Assembly (NCBI GenBank): GCA_000787465.1
Contig: JSYX01000180.1
Coordinates: 1-58,727 of the forward strand
Length of the DNA: 58,727 nt
Source of the DNA: Thermomucor indicae-seudaticae
Lineage: Eukaryota; Mucoromycota; Mucoromycetes; Mucorales; Lichtheimiaceae
Direction: 5' to 3'
This document shows, in pieces, positions 1 to 12,037 of this stretch. Position 1 is the stretch's first letter; each line of letters starts with the position of its first letter. The translations under genes were made by a program, and so were the position numbers. The notes beneath the pieces are model-generated. The model ran no database searches and was not told the DNA's origin. It saw only the letters and a program-made list of their open reading frames with translations.

Positions 1-64
1 AGCGCAAAAGTCCAATCAATAAAATCAATAAACAGTATGCAACTTGTCATTTTTATCAGCCGCT

Positions 65-622
65 ATGTCCACCAACGACATTCCTCAATTTGTCGTCATC
101 CGGGACCAAATCCACAGTACTTACAAACACCCCATTGTTCATTACGTCTTTGAGGATGAACCGTTCCCAGATGTCCCACGAGAGAACTTGATCGTGGTTG
201 ACCTGGATCAACATGCTCAAGTCACTCAAGCAGACAGCTACAGCCCGCATTTCCAAGTGACAAACTGTCACCTCGAGCACAGTACGCTGGCCGACCAATT
301 CGACGATCACGAAGGTGCAGCAGGGCTATTGACCATCGAAGGGGTCTCGGCACCCAAAGCGTACAGTATTTTTTTTTTCGTTGTTGACCATGTTTAAGCT
401 GGTTCAGATAACACCCCCTCTTCCTTCTATTCAGTAGCGAAGCCATCGAAAGCTTGCAACCTCTTCGCAACCTCGACAATTTGAAGGAAGCCATCTATAA
501 TTTCAAACTGCGGTAAGATGTGAAGCTGTTTCAAGTTACCGAAATGCGACCAAAGACCAATCAGATATCCACAGAAACGAAATGGTAAAGAGGGTATTTG
601 CCAACAGGACCCCAAAGCATGA
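65..622 (+). CDS. hypothetical protein, three exons
   Basis: I do not recognise this protein. Three exons (65-360, 435-512, 565-622) join in frame to 143 residues. Both introns have GT-AG ends (donors GTACAG and GTAAGA). The start is the ATG at 65; an upstream in-frame TTG gives a longer open frame, but TTG is not a normal eukaryotic start. The product is acidic and hydrophilic, with no signal peptide, membrane segment or repeat. The first 30 residues contain IPQFVVIRDQ and KHPIVHYVFEDEPFP, and the C-terminus is basic. It converges on the clathrin gene with about 220 bp between the stops. The frame-consistent splicing makes a real gene likely; the function is unknown. Confidence 0.6.
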
Positions 623-839
623 CATATGTCCATCTACATCAAGAAACAGCCCATCTTAAAACGATAATCAGGCTATGAGGATTGCTCATGAAGCTACACT
701 ACTTTTTTGTATATTTGTACATATTGGATGTGACGCAATTCTACGGATCAATTAAAACAACTGCTCGGAAGCAGTTCAGATATACTGCAATAGCCGCAAT
801 AGAAAGCGCAGTGGATTGAATAAGTACCTTTCTCATCTC

Positions 840-3800
840 TTACATGAATCCAAGCATTTTTGGCGCAGCCATCATAGGAGTGCTGGCGGCATACTCATTA
901 CTGTTATCACTTTCATTCTTGTTAATCTTCTCCTTGAGCTCCTCCACATCCTTGCCCAGACCCTCAATCTAATACAAGTATAACAAATGAGACTACTTTT
1001 CCTACCCTCTGCCGTTTCGTCTTCTTCTGCGCTTACCCTATTGACTTGTTCGCTCAAGAGGTTGATCAAGTAAGGCATAGCGAAGTCCTTGAGATTATGC
1101 CGCCAAGCAAGCTCGATTACCACATCAGGTTGCATCAAGTCATAACACGTGTAAAGCATGGCTGCAAAGCATTCGTGCTTCCCGACTTCGATAAAGTACC
1201 GCAATAGTTCTTCTGCTACTTCACGATCTCGCGACTCTGCTGCTGTCTCCATAGCGTCTCTGAATAACCGATCTTGTTTGGACAGAGCAATCGATTGTCG
1301 CCATCGTTTATTCTTCTTATACAGGTGGGCTGCAATGCGTCGGAATTCGAGCAGTTCGTGTTTCTCTAGCCGTCGTGCAATATCCATGGTATCAATGTTA
1401 TCATAATGGTCTATGGAGTCGCGGAGGGATTCGTAGTCTTCTTCTTCAATAAACAGCTCGTTCAAGGCAGTGTTCACTGCCCTGTTGTTTACCTAAAGTA
1501 CAATAGTAGCCATTAGCTTTTCGCAGAGGAAGAAAATATTGAGAATGCTGTAATTTACCTGTTGGACAGATAGCAAGTATGGCTTGATCAAGGGGATATT
1601 GTCCGATTTCTCAAAGATCTGTACTACGCGAGCATGGTTAATACGTGGCACCATGCACGCGAGCAAATCATTCAGCAGCATCGGCTGCTCATTGAGATAG
1701 AACCGCAGAGCTTTGTAGTAGAGCTCGACGTTCGAGACCTTGACAATGATTTCTTTAAAAGCCGAATGTTCCCAGGCGTCAGCTGCATGCTCCATCATGG
1801 CTGATACCGCGTTGTCAAATTCATCATAGTGGACGTACAGAAAGACGAGTTCACGCCAGAGGTGGGTATCGCTACAAGCGCGTATCACTTTAGGTATGTT
1901 GATGCGAGAAACAAACAGCTTGAGGTGTTCCATCATCCGCTCAGGCGCGTATTTAGAATAGAGTACAGCCAGCTCTGTAAACATCCCCATGTGTGCACGC
2001 TCGAGGCCGAGACCCGCCTCCAGTAACGCGATCAACTGCTCAAAGTAGCCATTGTATTCATAGGTCTTGATTAACTGTTCCAGTTCCTCAGCATGGACGA
2101 TGATATGCAACCCGCAAATTTGAGCCAGTCGGAACTCCCGTTGCTGGATGCACACCGCATTGACTTCTTTCCATACTTTGGTGCTGTTTGCTTTCCTTGC
2201 ACAGTCAACCGCGCCTTGATAGTCATTCAGGTGTACTAATGTCGTAGCCAGGCTCGCGTAGTTGGAAATACTGGCATATAATATTTTCGCAGCTTCAAAC
2301 ATTTGCGCCTGGAAACAGCGATCACCTACTTGTTGTATCTGTGCAATGTTGGGAGCTGCAATGAAATCCTCCATGTCCGCCAAGCGCTCCGTCTTGGCAT
2401 AAGCAAACAGCAATTCTGTCTCTATGTATGGCTCACGAGCTTGCTTGCGTGCAAGCTGTAGATATCGAACCAGATCATCATATTTGCCGTCCATCTCCGC
2501 AGCACGAGTCACCTCCAAGTAGTTGGATGCGTCGTTAGCCCGAATATACGAGTCTATACCAAGTTATTACGCATGAGTCTGTCCGTTGAATGGATATACC
2601 GGCATCGGCACTTGTCGCTTACCAATGGCTTCTTTGACGAGCATATGATCAAGCTGAGCCTTGGCTAATTTACTCCATACGTCAGGTTGTTCACAATGCT
2701 CAGCAAACTCGTAGGCTCGATCAAGGTCGCCAATCTTCTCTATCAGGACACCGACCGCACTAACGTTGACATTATGCTTCTTAAAGATAACAAATGCCTC
2801 CTCAAACAAGTTCTCAGCAATACAGACGTCGGCCACTTCTGGTGCGTCATAGTTATTAAGGCGATCAATGTACTCCATCACTTTTGATGGATCCACCTAT
2901 AAAGTTTCGCATAAGGAAAAATATCCGAACGGGCTGTCACGGATACTACTGCTGCCGCTTTTTGCTTACCTTCACAGCAGTATAGATCAAAAGGTTCTGT
3001 AGCGTCTTGTAGTCGTTAAACGGGCTGTCCTCAAGTACAATACGCTCCAGGAGTTCAATCAGTTCGTTAGGCAAGTCAGCTGCCATAAACGCCTTAACAG
3101 TAGACGAAACATCTTCCGGATCGGTACATTCAGGTAAAGCTGTAGCAATAACCTAATTTAAAACTGCTGTTAGCTTTACACATCAACGATGCGTATGTTC
3201 CGACGTTACCTGATCGATCAAATCACACCGCGACTCGTTGTTCTCCTGCAAAGCATACTGCCATAATGCAGGGTCACGCCTGTGAACCAAATATCGCGCT
3301 TGATGTTTGAACATTGCATTTTCAGTCGTAATGTGAAGTAATTCATAGTCGCAGCGGCCTTTTTCATAGCAGATATACGCGAGATAGGGGTCGCGTTTTT
3401 CGCAGTATTTGCCAATCGCCCGTGGGTCATAAAACTATCGTCAACAAGCAAAACCTTAACACTTCTTTTCCCTTTTTGGAGACGATTCCAAATCGATATT
3501 ACCTCATTTTCTTTCAGGAACGGCTCAGGGTTGTTGTTCGTATCAATATAAATCTTAGCAAGCGCATTATAGACTTCCGGATCTTGGCTCCCGTCTGTTA
3601 CACGCATGTTCAGCCATGGCAGGAGAAGTTTCAACCGATTGCGTTGTTCCACTTCCTCGCATAGTTTTGCGACAGACAGTTCACCGGTTACAGACATAAG
3701 TAAGCTTTTGATGATATCCTCATCGCAACCAACATCGAGCAGACCGCCCACCACTTCCGGGGTCCTTGATGGATTGACCTTTTGCACGTAAACTTCAATG

Positions 3801-6800
3801 AACTTTTGCAGGTTGTTGTGGTACAAGTACAGGACAAGATCGTGCACAAAGCCAAAGCGGTCGCAGACGATAATTAGCGGAAGCTGATCGCTTAATCTCG
3901 CCTCCTATGTATATCCAGAGCATTATTTTCAGCATGGAAACAATAATAACAGAACCATCTGGATAATAAGCGATAGGTAGATTACCTTGAGGAAATTCTT
4001 GACTTTCTCCGGATCATAGTAATTACTTTCACGACATATACGCTCTGCTTCACGAACGTTGCCAGTGCGACAAGCAGCCTGGATATATTTGAAATGCACC
4101 AAAGGATCTTGGCTCACGTTGACGATGGAACCAAGATAATAATATAATCCTAGCAATATACCCACCACTAAGGCTTCGTCCATGGACGCATTGATATTTC
4201 TTCTTACCTTCGTTACTCTTGAAGCTTTCAAAGAGGTCAATAAGATTATGGGGTTGTAACTGTTCTGAGTATTTGATGGCTACTTGGACGACAACTTGTA
4301 AGTTCTGGCGTAGGTTATTCGCGAGCATTTCTTTAAGGCATTCCAGAGTTTGGTCTACAGACAGCGTTCCAAAATAATTGACTACCCATTCGGGATTCAT
4401 TGTACTTGTCCGTGGAATAATTCGCTTAATGTCGTGTATATCAGTGTAATGCTCCAGAGCCTGTTGGAATATATCATTAGCAAAGCGAATTCATTATCGA
4501 CAAATTAACTGCCAATGTATTACCCTCTGGTAAAGCCCCGCTTTCTCACACAGACTGCCTATTAACACACGATCATAATGCGTCAACATATTACTGCCCA
4601 TGATAGCGTCAGCAACTTGCGGCGCATGAATCAAGTTCATTTCAAGTACACGGGTTTGTAAATGCGCATCCTCGGGCTTATTATCCTTCAAATAGTCAAG
4701 CAGGAAAGAGGTGGCTTGTTGAAGCATGCTCTGGGACATCAGGACATCCACGACCTACCAAAACAAGGTCAACTACGCAGAAGATCCCTAGAGAAATACT
4801 GTCGCAAAACACGAACCTTCTCAGGTTGGATTAAAGGACCGTTCTCGTCATTTATAAGAGCATTGGCAAATGCGACAGTTTTATCAGGATCCGTCCGTGC
4901 CATGTGGTAAAGCAATGACTGATAATCGGGAGTATAGCCTACGGTTTTTGCATAGGCAAGAATCTTGTCATACTGGCGATTCTCGACAAAGCATATCACC
5001 ACCTGACAATCACCCAATCTTCTGTTAGCATGCGTCAAATCAAACAGTATTTGGTTCCTAACGTTAGGTTACCTTTGCGGGTATGTTTGCACGTAGATAT
5101 ACAGATAATGCAAGTTTGCTGTCATACTGCTTGACGAAATCTCCCAATTCTTCGCTGCACTCCAATTTGTCCTCCTTCAACCACTTCTCCAGTAAAGGCT
5201 TGCGGTTTTGTAGCAAGATAGGCTTAGCCATCTCCAGAGACTCGTATCTATTCAAACCACCTTTTTCCAGTAAAAGCCCAAAGTACTGCAAGATGGGAGA
5301 CAATTGGTTCGGCATGGCCGGTAACTGGCGGAATTTCTGGATAGTATCTACTGTACGAAGTATGCCCTATCATCATATGGTTGGTTGCTTGGTCAGAACA
5401 CCTATTGATCGCTACGAGGACGCGGCATTATCTTACCCTTGGGGAATTTGCAGCTACTTTTGCAGCATCTGCATATGCACCGGACGAGAATAACTGATTG
5501 AAACGAGCAACGCATAATTCGTCTGCACCGGGAAGACCTGCACGCGATGCCAACTTGAGCGCCAACTCGGTATTATTTAGAGTCTTCACAATATAAGGGA
5601 TAACAGTGGATTCATCCAGTGTCACAGAGAGAACCTTTCCTCTTGGTCGTTAATATCATTGAATATGTTAGCTTAGCTACATTTGTTTGCCCTCACCTGG
5701 CCAATCTTGTTGACGGCTATGACACCCGAAGTAGACTCTTGATCTGCAGTGATAAAGATCGTGTCGCCACTAATACGGTTCATGTAGAGGCACATGCCTG
5801 TTTCCAAATCATAGACGTGGATAAAGCCCATCTTTGTCACAAGATAGATGACACCGTACTTTTTTCCCACTTGCAGAGCCACCGGGAAATCGGCCGCTGC
5901 TTCTGGCGGAAAGAAGACTTCAACGGCTTTTTTCTGAAAAGGAGGGTTGTTTTCTGGATGATCGACTTCAATGATTTGTAGCTATAATGGAGAAGCAGTA
6001 GATATCCTCATTAGTCAAGTGGGACGATATATCCCATGAAAAGATTGACTGGGGTGAGTGAGCGAGAGCTCGTATACATACCTTGGCCGCGCCAGTGATT
6101 GAACGCACAGCAAATGCAAAAAGTTTGGTTGGGTACGGGGCATCTTCTAGCTGGAGTTGAGCGAAAGCCGCTGCATGACCTTCAATCGGTTGGCTCACAC
6201 GGCGATCCGTCGAATAGAGCTGCATTGACCCGACCACGCGTCCTTGCTGCGCCGAGATACCAATAAGAACCAGCCATTTCTCATCTGGCGAAGCCTTGTA
6301 ATTGATAATTTGGCATCCAGCTAGGCTAGCGTGTCTATCGAAGACTTTAACTGGCGTTGATGCTCCTTCCATAGACCAGTGATAGACGGCGGTTCCGGTA
6401 ATTAGACCCAGCGTCTTGGTGTTAATCCATTTCCAGAATACAATATCTTCGTGCATAACGTGGGACTTTATTCTTGTCTTGAGCTCGATGTTGAATACTT
6501 GCAGTTGACGTTGAGCTATTATGCAAAGCATCATGGAAGTAAGTAAGCAAGCAAGCAACAACTTTTGCTTTCCCCATCTTTCTTAATAGAGTGAGTCACC
6601 TTTTAAAGCCATGACTTTTGTCGTAGGATGCATTATGACTGAGTCAGCCGTGATAGGTCGCCGCATCATTTCGTTATTGTTTGCCATATCAATAATAACA
6701 ACCTGATTACTTCCGTTCACTTGTTCACGAACGGAAATGAAGCGTTCGGACTCCATTGTGAGTGTGCTAAAGCCAATGCTCGTCGCGTTGACGCCAAGGG

Positions 6801-6922
6801 CTTGCAGCTACGTGAAGCATCAACATTCATAAGCACAACTGTCGAAAATCGATCGACGACAGAGGCAGTTGTTTATTCACCTGTGCATGTTCCTGGAACT
6901 TGATGGGAAGCGGTTCAGCCAT
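840..6922 (-). CDS. CHC1: clathrin heavy chain
   Basis: Clathrin heavy chain forms the triskelion leg of coated vesicles in endocytosis and Golgi-endosome traffic. Many exons lie on the minus strand. The start is the ATG at 6920-6922, giving [14 protein letters not shown] (exon 6881-6922). The next exons carry the N-terminal beta-propeller, with the typical [16 protein letters not shown] and a VVIID strand. The long middle part is the alpha-solenoid of clathrin heavy-chain repeats; the segments around 1493-2896 (for example [20 protein letters not shown]) are highly typical. The last exon, about 840-968, encodes the trimerisation and C-terminal tail and ends MLGFM. The span fits the usual length of roughly 1,670 residues. 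The exon ends I checked near the 5' end are GT-AG. I saw no disruption of the frame. Confidence 0.97.
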
Positions 6923-7185
6923 GGTCTATTTTTCCCCAAAAACGAGGTACTGCTTTATGCGACAACACAATTCTTTTTCTTCTTTTTTTGGCTTTAAGCT
7001 TCACAGACAAATTAGAATAGATAGAAGGGACCTTGTGCTGGAAGAAAGGGAGCAGTTCTCGTCGAACCGCAGCTTGGCTTGTCTGCTTTGAATCTGGTTC
7101 ATATCCCGACAGCTGTGGAACAGAATTTCGGGCCGAAGCGCCACTTTCACCAGGTTTTTCCACTCCTCAAAAATCTGAATCAATA
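6923..7185. promoter_or_regulatory. shared divergent promoter, clathrin / DUF2423 gene
   Basis: These 263 bp separate the clathrin start (minus strand) from the DUF2423 gene start (plus strand), so they must hold both promoters and 5' leaders. A T-rich tract near 6968-6990 is the only evident compositional feature. I cannot name a specific factor site. Confidence 0.5.
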
Positions 7186-7573
7186 ATGGCCAAAGGACTT
7201 CGATCACAATCCAAGAAAAAGTATAAAGGTGCTGGAAAAAGAGACGCTTTCCAGAGGTTTTAAATGGTATAACTGACTTCATTTTCCTTCGCGATCTTTA
7301 GCAATCAAGCGACAAACTGTCTTTAAACCAGTCGAAGATCAGCGACTCTCCAGATTAGCAGCAGCACAGTTAGAAGCAGCTAGCAAAGGAAAAGTCGGCG
7401 ATTTCATGGACGAAGATAAGGATACGAGTGTTGAACACGATAACGACAACAAGATGGACACTAGAGAAGCCAACAAGAATCCGGCAAAGATCTCTACAAG
7501 TGGCGCTCGTAGTGCGAAACAAGCAAAAAGACTTTCTCGTAAAAAGAAGCTTGGAAAGAAGCGAAAGTTTTGA
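7186..7573 (+). CDS. DUF2423 / LLP-homolog family protein (yeast YBL028C-like)
   Basis: This is a small, very basic protein of the DUF2423 (UPF0642, YBL028C/LLPH) family, which is associated with the nucleolus and ribosome assembly. Exon 1 (7186-7228) and exon 2 (7302-7573) join in frame to 104 residues; the donor is GTGCTG and the acceptor TTTAG. Splicing restores the family N-terminus: MAKGLRSQSKKKYKA followed by IKRQTVFKPVEDQRL. The middle is acidic (around FMDEDKDTSVEHDNDN). The C-terminus is a lysine/arginine-rich stretch (RLSRKKKLGKKRKF) that looks like a nuclear or nucleolar targeting signal. It is divergent from the clathrin gene. The family call is strong; the cellular role rests on family knowledge. 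Confidence 0.85.
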
Positions 7574-7910
7574 TTACCCTGCTGCTTGTAATCATAGACT
7601 ATGTACAATACCAATTTCAATAATGTATGCATTCTTTGAGTTACCTTTTCAGCTAACGGAAATCCCAAATTCGAGGCGTTTACTGCAAAAATTCGAGCGA
7701 CTGGAGTGTAGAACAGGAGCATCTCAGTGTTCGAGTTTATACTCTGGTTCTCCAGGCTTATTCTTGTCCTGGAAGATGGATAATGCACTCTGTGACATCT
7801 CAACAAACGTTCTGCGGCATTGATCTGACCAAGGTATATTCCTGCCGCCACTATTTATCTGTCGACCGATAGTGCCACGCAGCCTAGAGTTCAGCGTCTA
7901 GTCAATAACA

Positions 7911-8382
7911 ATGGGCTCTACGGGCGTGCTCATTTGTATCAGTTATGATTCGAGCGCTGTTAGAGACCAGCGGGTGTCGACGAAGGCTTTGGTAAAATTT
8001 GGTTTGGGCAATTCCTCGGGTGCGTCAGCTGTTGGTAAAGGTGCCACTCCGGCGTCAGATGCTGCCTTTACTATCCAAGCTGAGCTGTTTTACAGGTTGT
8101 GTGACATGTCTATAAATCTAGAATTGATCAAGTATGCGCACAGATCTTAGGGCTGAACTATCTCGATTGGTTGCGCACTTAACGTCGATGAACACCAAGC
8201 CAATGGAAATAGAACATCAACCCCAGCAAAGTACACGGCAGTCCTTTGAGATTGCCGTATGTGCTATTTCAGCAACTCATCCTCGAAGGACAGGTGCCAA
8301 GGCGATTGTGCTAGGGTCGATCCGTTCTGTAGGAGCCAAATTTGCTGCAATTATGAAGAAACTCACAACTAGCAACTTGTAA
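7911..8382 (+). CDS. hypothetical protein, two exons
   Basis: I do not recognise this protein. Exons 7911-8095 and 8151-8382 join in frame to 138 residues, with a GT-AG intron (GTTGTG to CTTAG). The start ATG is preceded by AACA, a reasonable fungal context. The product is rich in Ser, Ala and Gly, with a Lys/Thr-rich tail ending MKKLTTSNL. It has no clear membrane segment or known motif. An intron that keeps the frame argues for a real gene, but the composition is low in complexity and I cannot exclude a chance reading. Confidence 0.4.
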
Positions 8383-10552
8383 CTCGCAGCCCACAATTCA
8401 CGACTTCCAACTCATATCGCTTAACCGTCGCTAAAAGATATCCAATACCACTGCACCACGAGACGCTCTCTTAAGATGTGCTTAAACGACGATACACCCA
8501 TCATAAGCACTTGTGTCGCTGCTATCATGCGACTGTTCACAAAGTTCACAGCTTGCTACATTTGGGATAGAGATGCTTCGTGTAGCACAAGAATTTTACG
8601 ATCAGGGTGGTTCAGAAATGCCAAAAATTTTGGTTAGAAATCGGGAATTTGCATAACAGGGCAAATCTAGCATCGCTGGAGTCGTCAGTTAAATTTCTAA
8701 CTGCTCGTCTTTCCACCGTTTTTATAAAAATTACATACATTTACGCCCTTCTAACCGTTGGCCCGCGCTTCTTCGAAAAAGACAAACCAAAAGCAGAAAC
8801 AAAATCAAGAAAACGAGAAGCGAACTCCAAGAATCGCTCCGTCTCACAAGACTAAGCTGGACTACGGACTGATGACCGCGTTCTGGATGACCCGTGCCAT
8901 TTTCAACACTTACCATGGTCTACGTGATATATACCCATTGTACGAGATATTTTTCGGACGTTAGGATAAAGCTCATTGACTTGCTTATGCACAGCGGTTA
9001 GGAATGCGCTTTCTAACGGTTAGTTCTATTATACAACTGCACCGAGTATGCCCGTGCTCGGCGCTCGGCTTCTTGTTCGCGCATCCATGGAGGAACACTA
9101 CACGCCAGTGTCCCACTTGCTCATTCCACGAGCACTGCCCCGTCCCACATTGTTCTGAGCGTCCCATTCAACCATTGCTCTTCGTCCACCTGCGGGAACA
9201 CCGTCCACGCTGGCGGAACTTGAATGTGAAATACGCATCTCAAAGCTGTGCGCGTGATTTTAAGAAAAGCAGGTTTGACAGAGAAGCTGCTCCCCACAAA
9301 TGTGCGAGTAGTAAGACTCGGTGACACGAGGTTTAAGAGGTTGAAAGAACCGGTTTCGGTGGTTGTCAAAGAGGAAATTTGCGTTAAGTACGGTTGGGAT
9401 ATCCCCTTCGAGATTGAATTCATGCTTGGCCCAAAAAAAGCAAATAAGTTACGCGTTGCTACTGGGTTGTAACCAGCTAGAAGCAAGTGGATCCAGGTGG
9501 ACACTCTTTAGGGCTCGGCGGCACTTTGTCTAATAATCCAACCCCAGTACAATTTGCAGACTTGAAAAGTAAGCATGCCTTAGATAAAGCATTAGGAACT
9601 TACCTGCTATGTATAGTTGCTGCTGAGGGAACTATTAAACCAGAATAGGATGGAGAGCAAGAGAAAAGAGCCTGGAATCAGTCTGAAGGGGTTGTTTTCG
9701 TTAAATATGATATTTTATGTGTATGTTCTGATGGAATTCTTTATCATGAGCACTCTTCCTCTGTGTTGACCAATACAGATGGACGACGAATACCACTTTT
9801 TAACAGTCCAAGAAACCTTCCAAGGCTTCGGCGATGCAGCTTATCTCCATGTCATGATAAGCGTTAAATTTTGCAAAGTAGAGGTGCGATCAGGGATAAC
9901 TATCCAGCGACAACCAATTTTGGGCATATAGAGATATCGGATATGGCACGGAGATCGACTTTCTTTCACTGCAACGTGACAGACAGTATGACGTGATCGG
10001 TGCCAGTTGACGTACACTTGTGCTTAAATTGTACAAAGGATAAAGAGGAGTGATCCGGGACAAGCCAGTTGGGGTAGGCTCCAGGTGGCGAACAAACACG
10101 TATGATATCTCTTTGTCACTGAGATCTTCTAGGGTCCCAGAACAAGTCAATGTATAAAAATTGCCTTGTTTTTGTCTTTGGCTGTGGGAACGCGTCGCTG
10201 CATCGCATTCCAGGCCGGCTCTCTGTTATTGTATACTGTCATATAGTTCCCATAATCAAATGTAAACTAGGGATTTCCTTTGCTCTCACTCTCTGTATAT
10301 ATACACATATGATTTTCTTTGAGACCTGCATTATGTGTCATCAGAAATAGAAACTTGACACTGTTTCCCCTGGTTCCTGGAGGTTTCAATCTAATAGCGC
10401 GTCAGGTAACCCATGTCATACTCTTCAGGGACAAGGATAATGACCATTTGCCTGGTATGGGACGCAGTGCCCCTCGTTTCGATTTTGTCACACTCCGAGA
10501 TCTATCAGGGCAAATGACAGTCGATCCGCAACCAAGCCTGATCGGATCACTG
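8383..10552. other. 2.2-kb stretch without a confident gene
   Basis: No convincing gene is visible. An open frame at 8758-8964 begins with TTG, not ATG, and ends in an unfamiliar hydrophobic/aromatic stretch (GLMTAFWMTRAIFNTYHGL). The frame at 9248-9475 is described separately as a possible retroelement remnant. From 9480 to 10552 I see only AT-rich sequence, which must include the promoter and leader of the transporter gene. Confidence 0.5.
9248..9475 (+). pseudogene. possible retroelement protease remnant
   Basis: This open frame encodes about 75 residues. The order of elements (LLPTNVRVVRLGDTRFKRL, then PVSVVVKEEICVKYGWDIPF, then EIEFMLG) recalls the core of an LTR-retrotransposon aspartic protease. 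The DS/TG active-site triad is not visible and no reverse transcriptase lies nearby. The reading begins after a non-homologous stretch. If it is a protease it is only a decayed fragment; a chance frame is equally possible. Confidence 0.2.
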
Positions 10553-11979
10553 ATGCGACTTATGGCACCTGAGCTACCGTTGATCTTGTCGCTTATATTC
10601 GGTGGCTGCTGTAGTAATGTCTTTGCGCTCGAAGTCATTGTAAAGTAAGGTTTGATCATTCAGAGTCTGTGATAGGATCAGAAAAACTCACATGTTGATT
10701 TAGGGATGCACCCAAAAGTGGTGTGTAGTTTTTCCTTTCTTTCATACGGACGGTTCTCTTCTTGACAAGTATATACGTTATAGGTCAATTGGTGACGTTT
10801 GGACAGTTCCTGTTTGTAGCACTAGAGGGTCTTCTGCATCAGATCAAGTGGAGTCGATACGGTCCGAAATTGAAACAGACCAAGGTCCCATTATCACGAT
10901 GGATCCTTTTAGTTACCTTGTTCTTTGTGGTCTCGGTTTTGAATAATCTGGCTTTGGGCTATCGGATCTCGATGCCACTTCACATCATTTTCCGCAGCGG
11001 GGGACTCTTTACAAACATGGTCATGGGTGCTCTCATTCTCAAGAAAAGGTTTCTAACTCTCTTTTTTCTTTCCATGTATTATATAGCTCGCTGAACTCTA
11101 CTTGTGATGCAGGTATCCGATCAGCCAAGTGGTTGCCGTTGTCCTGGTCACGGCTGGCGTTATCTGGGCCACACTGGATAATGCAAACTCCGGAAGTCAA
11201 AATGTAAAACGTACAATTGTCCAAAGTAACCTCAGGCCTTTTAACAAACTTTTTTTTTCCACAAAGAGTGACGAAGCAAGTATGGGCGAGTTCATGACGG
11301 GCATCATGATCTTGGTCATTGCCATGATTCTTTCGGCTGGCATGGGTTTAATACAAGAGGTTACGTACAAGAAATACGGCAAACAGTGGAGAGAAGGATT
11401 GTTTTATACGGTAAATAAGTGACGAAACAAATCCACGGCCATTAACTAACTAGCTTGCAGCATTTTTTGGCTCTTCCGTTCTTCCTGTTCTTTTACAAGG
11501 ACCTTGCGGAGACCGCAGCTGCATATAGCGCATCGCCTGCTGCTCCTCTGCCTATCGTCTTTGAACAAGTGCCAGTGTTAGGGACGGCCCTAAGTCGATT
11601 CATGCCGGCTCCAATTCATACTGCACTCAGTGCTATCCAGATCCCAAAACTTTGGGCCTTTCTGGTGCTGAATGTCTTGACTCAGTAAGTTTGGTCATTT
11701 TAAGAGGGACGAGATGCATAAATTGATGCATTTATCAGGTATGTCTGTATTGCTGGAGTTAACCGTATGACAGCTGCAGCTTCTTCCTTGACACTGAATC
11801 TGGTGCTTAACTTGCGGAAATTCACTTCATTGATTATTTCCATTATATACTTTGACAATGAGTTTGGGATGGGTGCGAAAATCGGAACAGGACTGGTTAT
11901 TGCTGGTACCATTGTCTACAGCTACGCTGGTGTGAAGCAGGGTACAAATAACAGCAAGGCACCTGCAAAAAGACAATAG
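10553..11979 (+). CDS. nucleotide-sugar transporter, SLC35B4 / Yea4 type (UAA family)
   Basis: This is a multipass Golgi/ER antiporter of the UAA family, predicted to move UDP-N-acetylglucosamine (and possibly UDP-xylose) into the secretory lumen for glycan and chitin synthesis. Six exons (10553-10644, 10704-10720, 10784-11048, 11113-11410, 11461-11684, 11739-11979) join in frame to 378 residues. Family marks are ILSLIFGGCCSNVFALE at the N-terminus, TFGQFLFVALEG, then MPLHIIFRSGGL followed by LILKKRYPISQ, and near the end SLTLNLVLNLRKFTSL. About ten hydrophobic segments fit the family. The C-terminus is lysine-rich (KAPAKRQ). Exon 2 is only 17 nt but is needed to keep the frame. It converges on LCMT1 with a 58-bp gap. 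Confidence 0.93.
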
Positions 11980-12037
11980 AATTTTGTGCAACAAACATAT
12001 CCATATATATATACTTTTGTGTCTCTCGAAGTGATTA

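Noticed and set aside
8758..8964. 68-codon frame with a lysine-rich start and an aromatic tail
   Set aside because: Its first codon is TTG, there is no supporting splice structure, and it matches no family I know.
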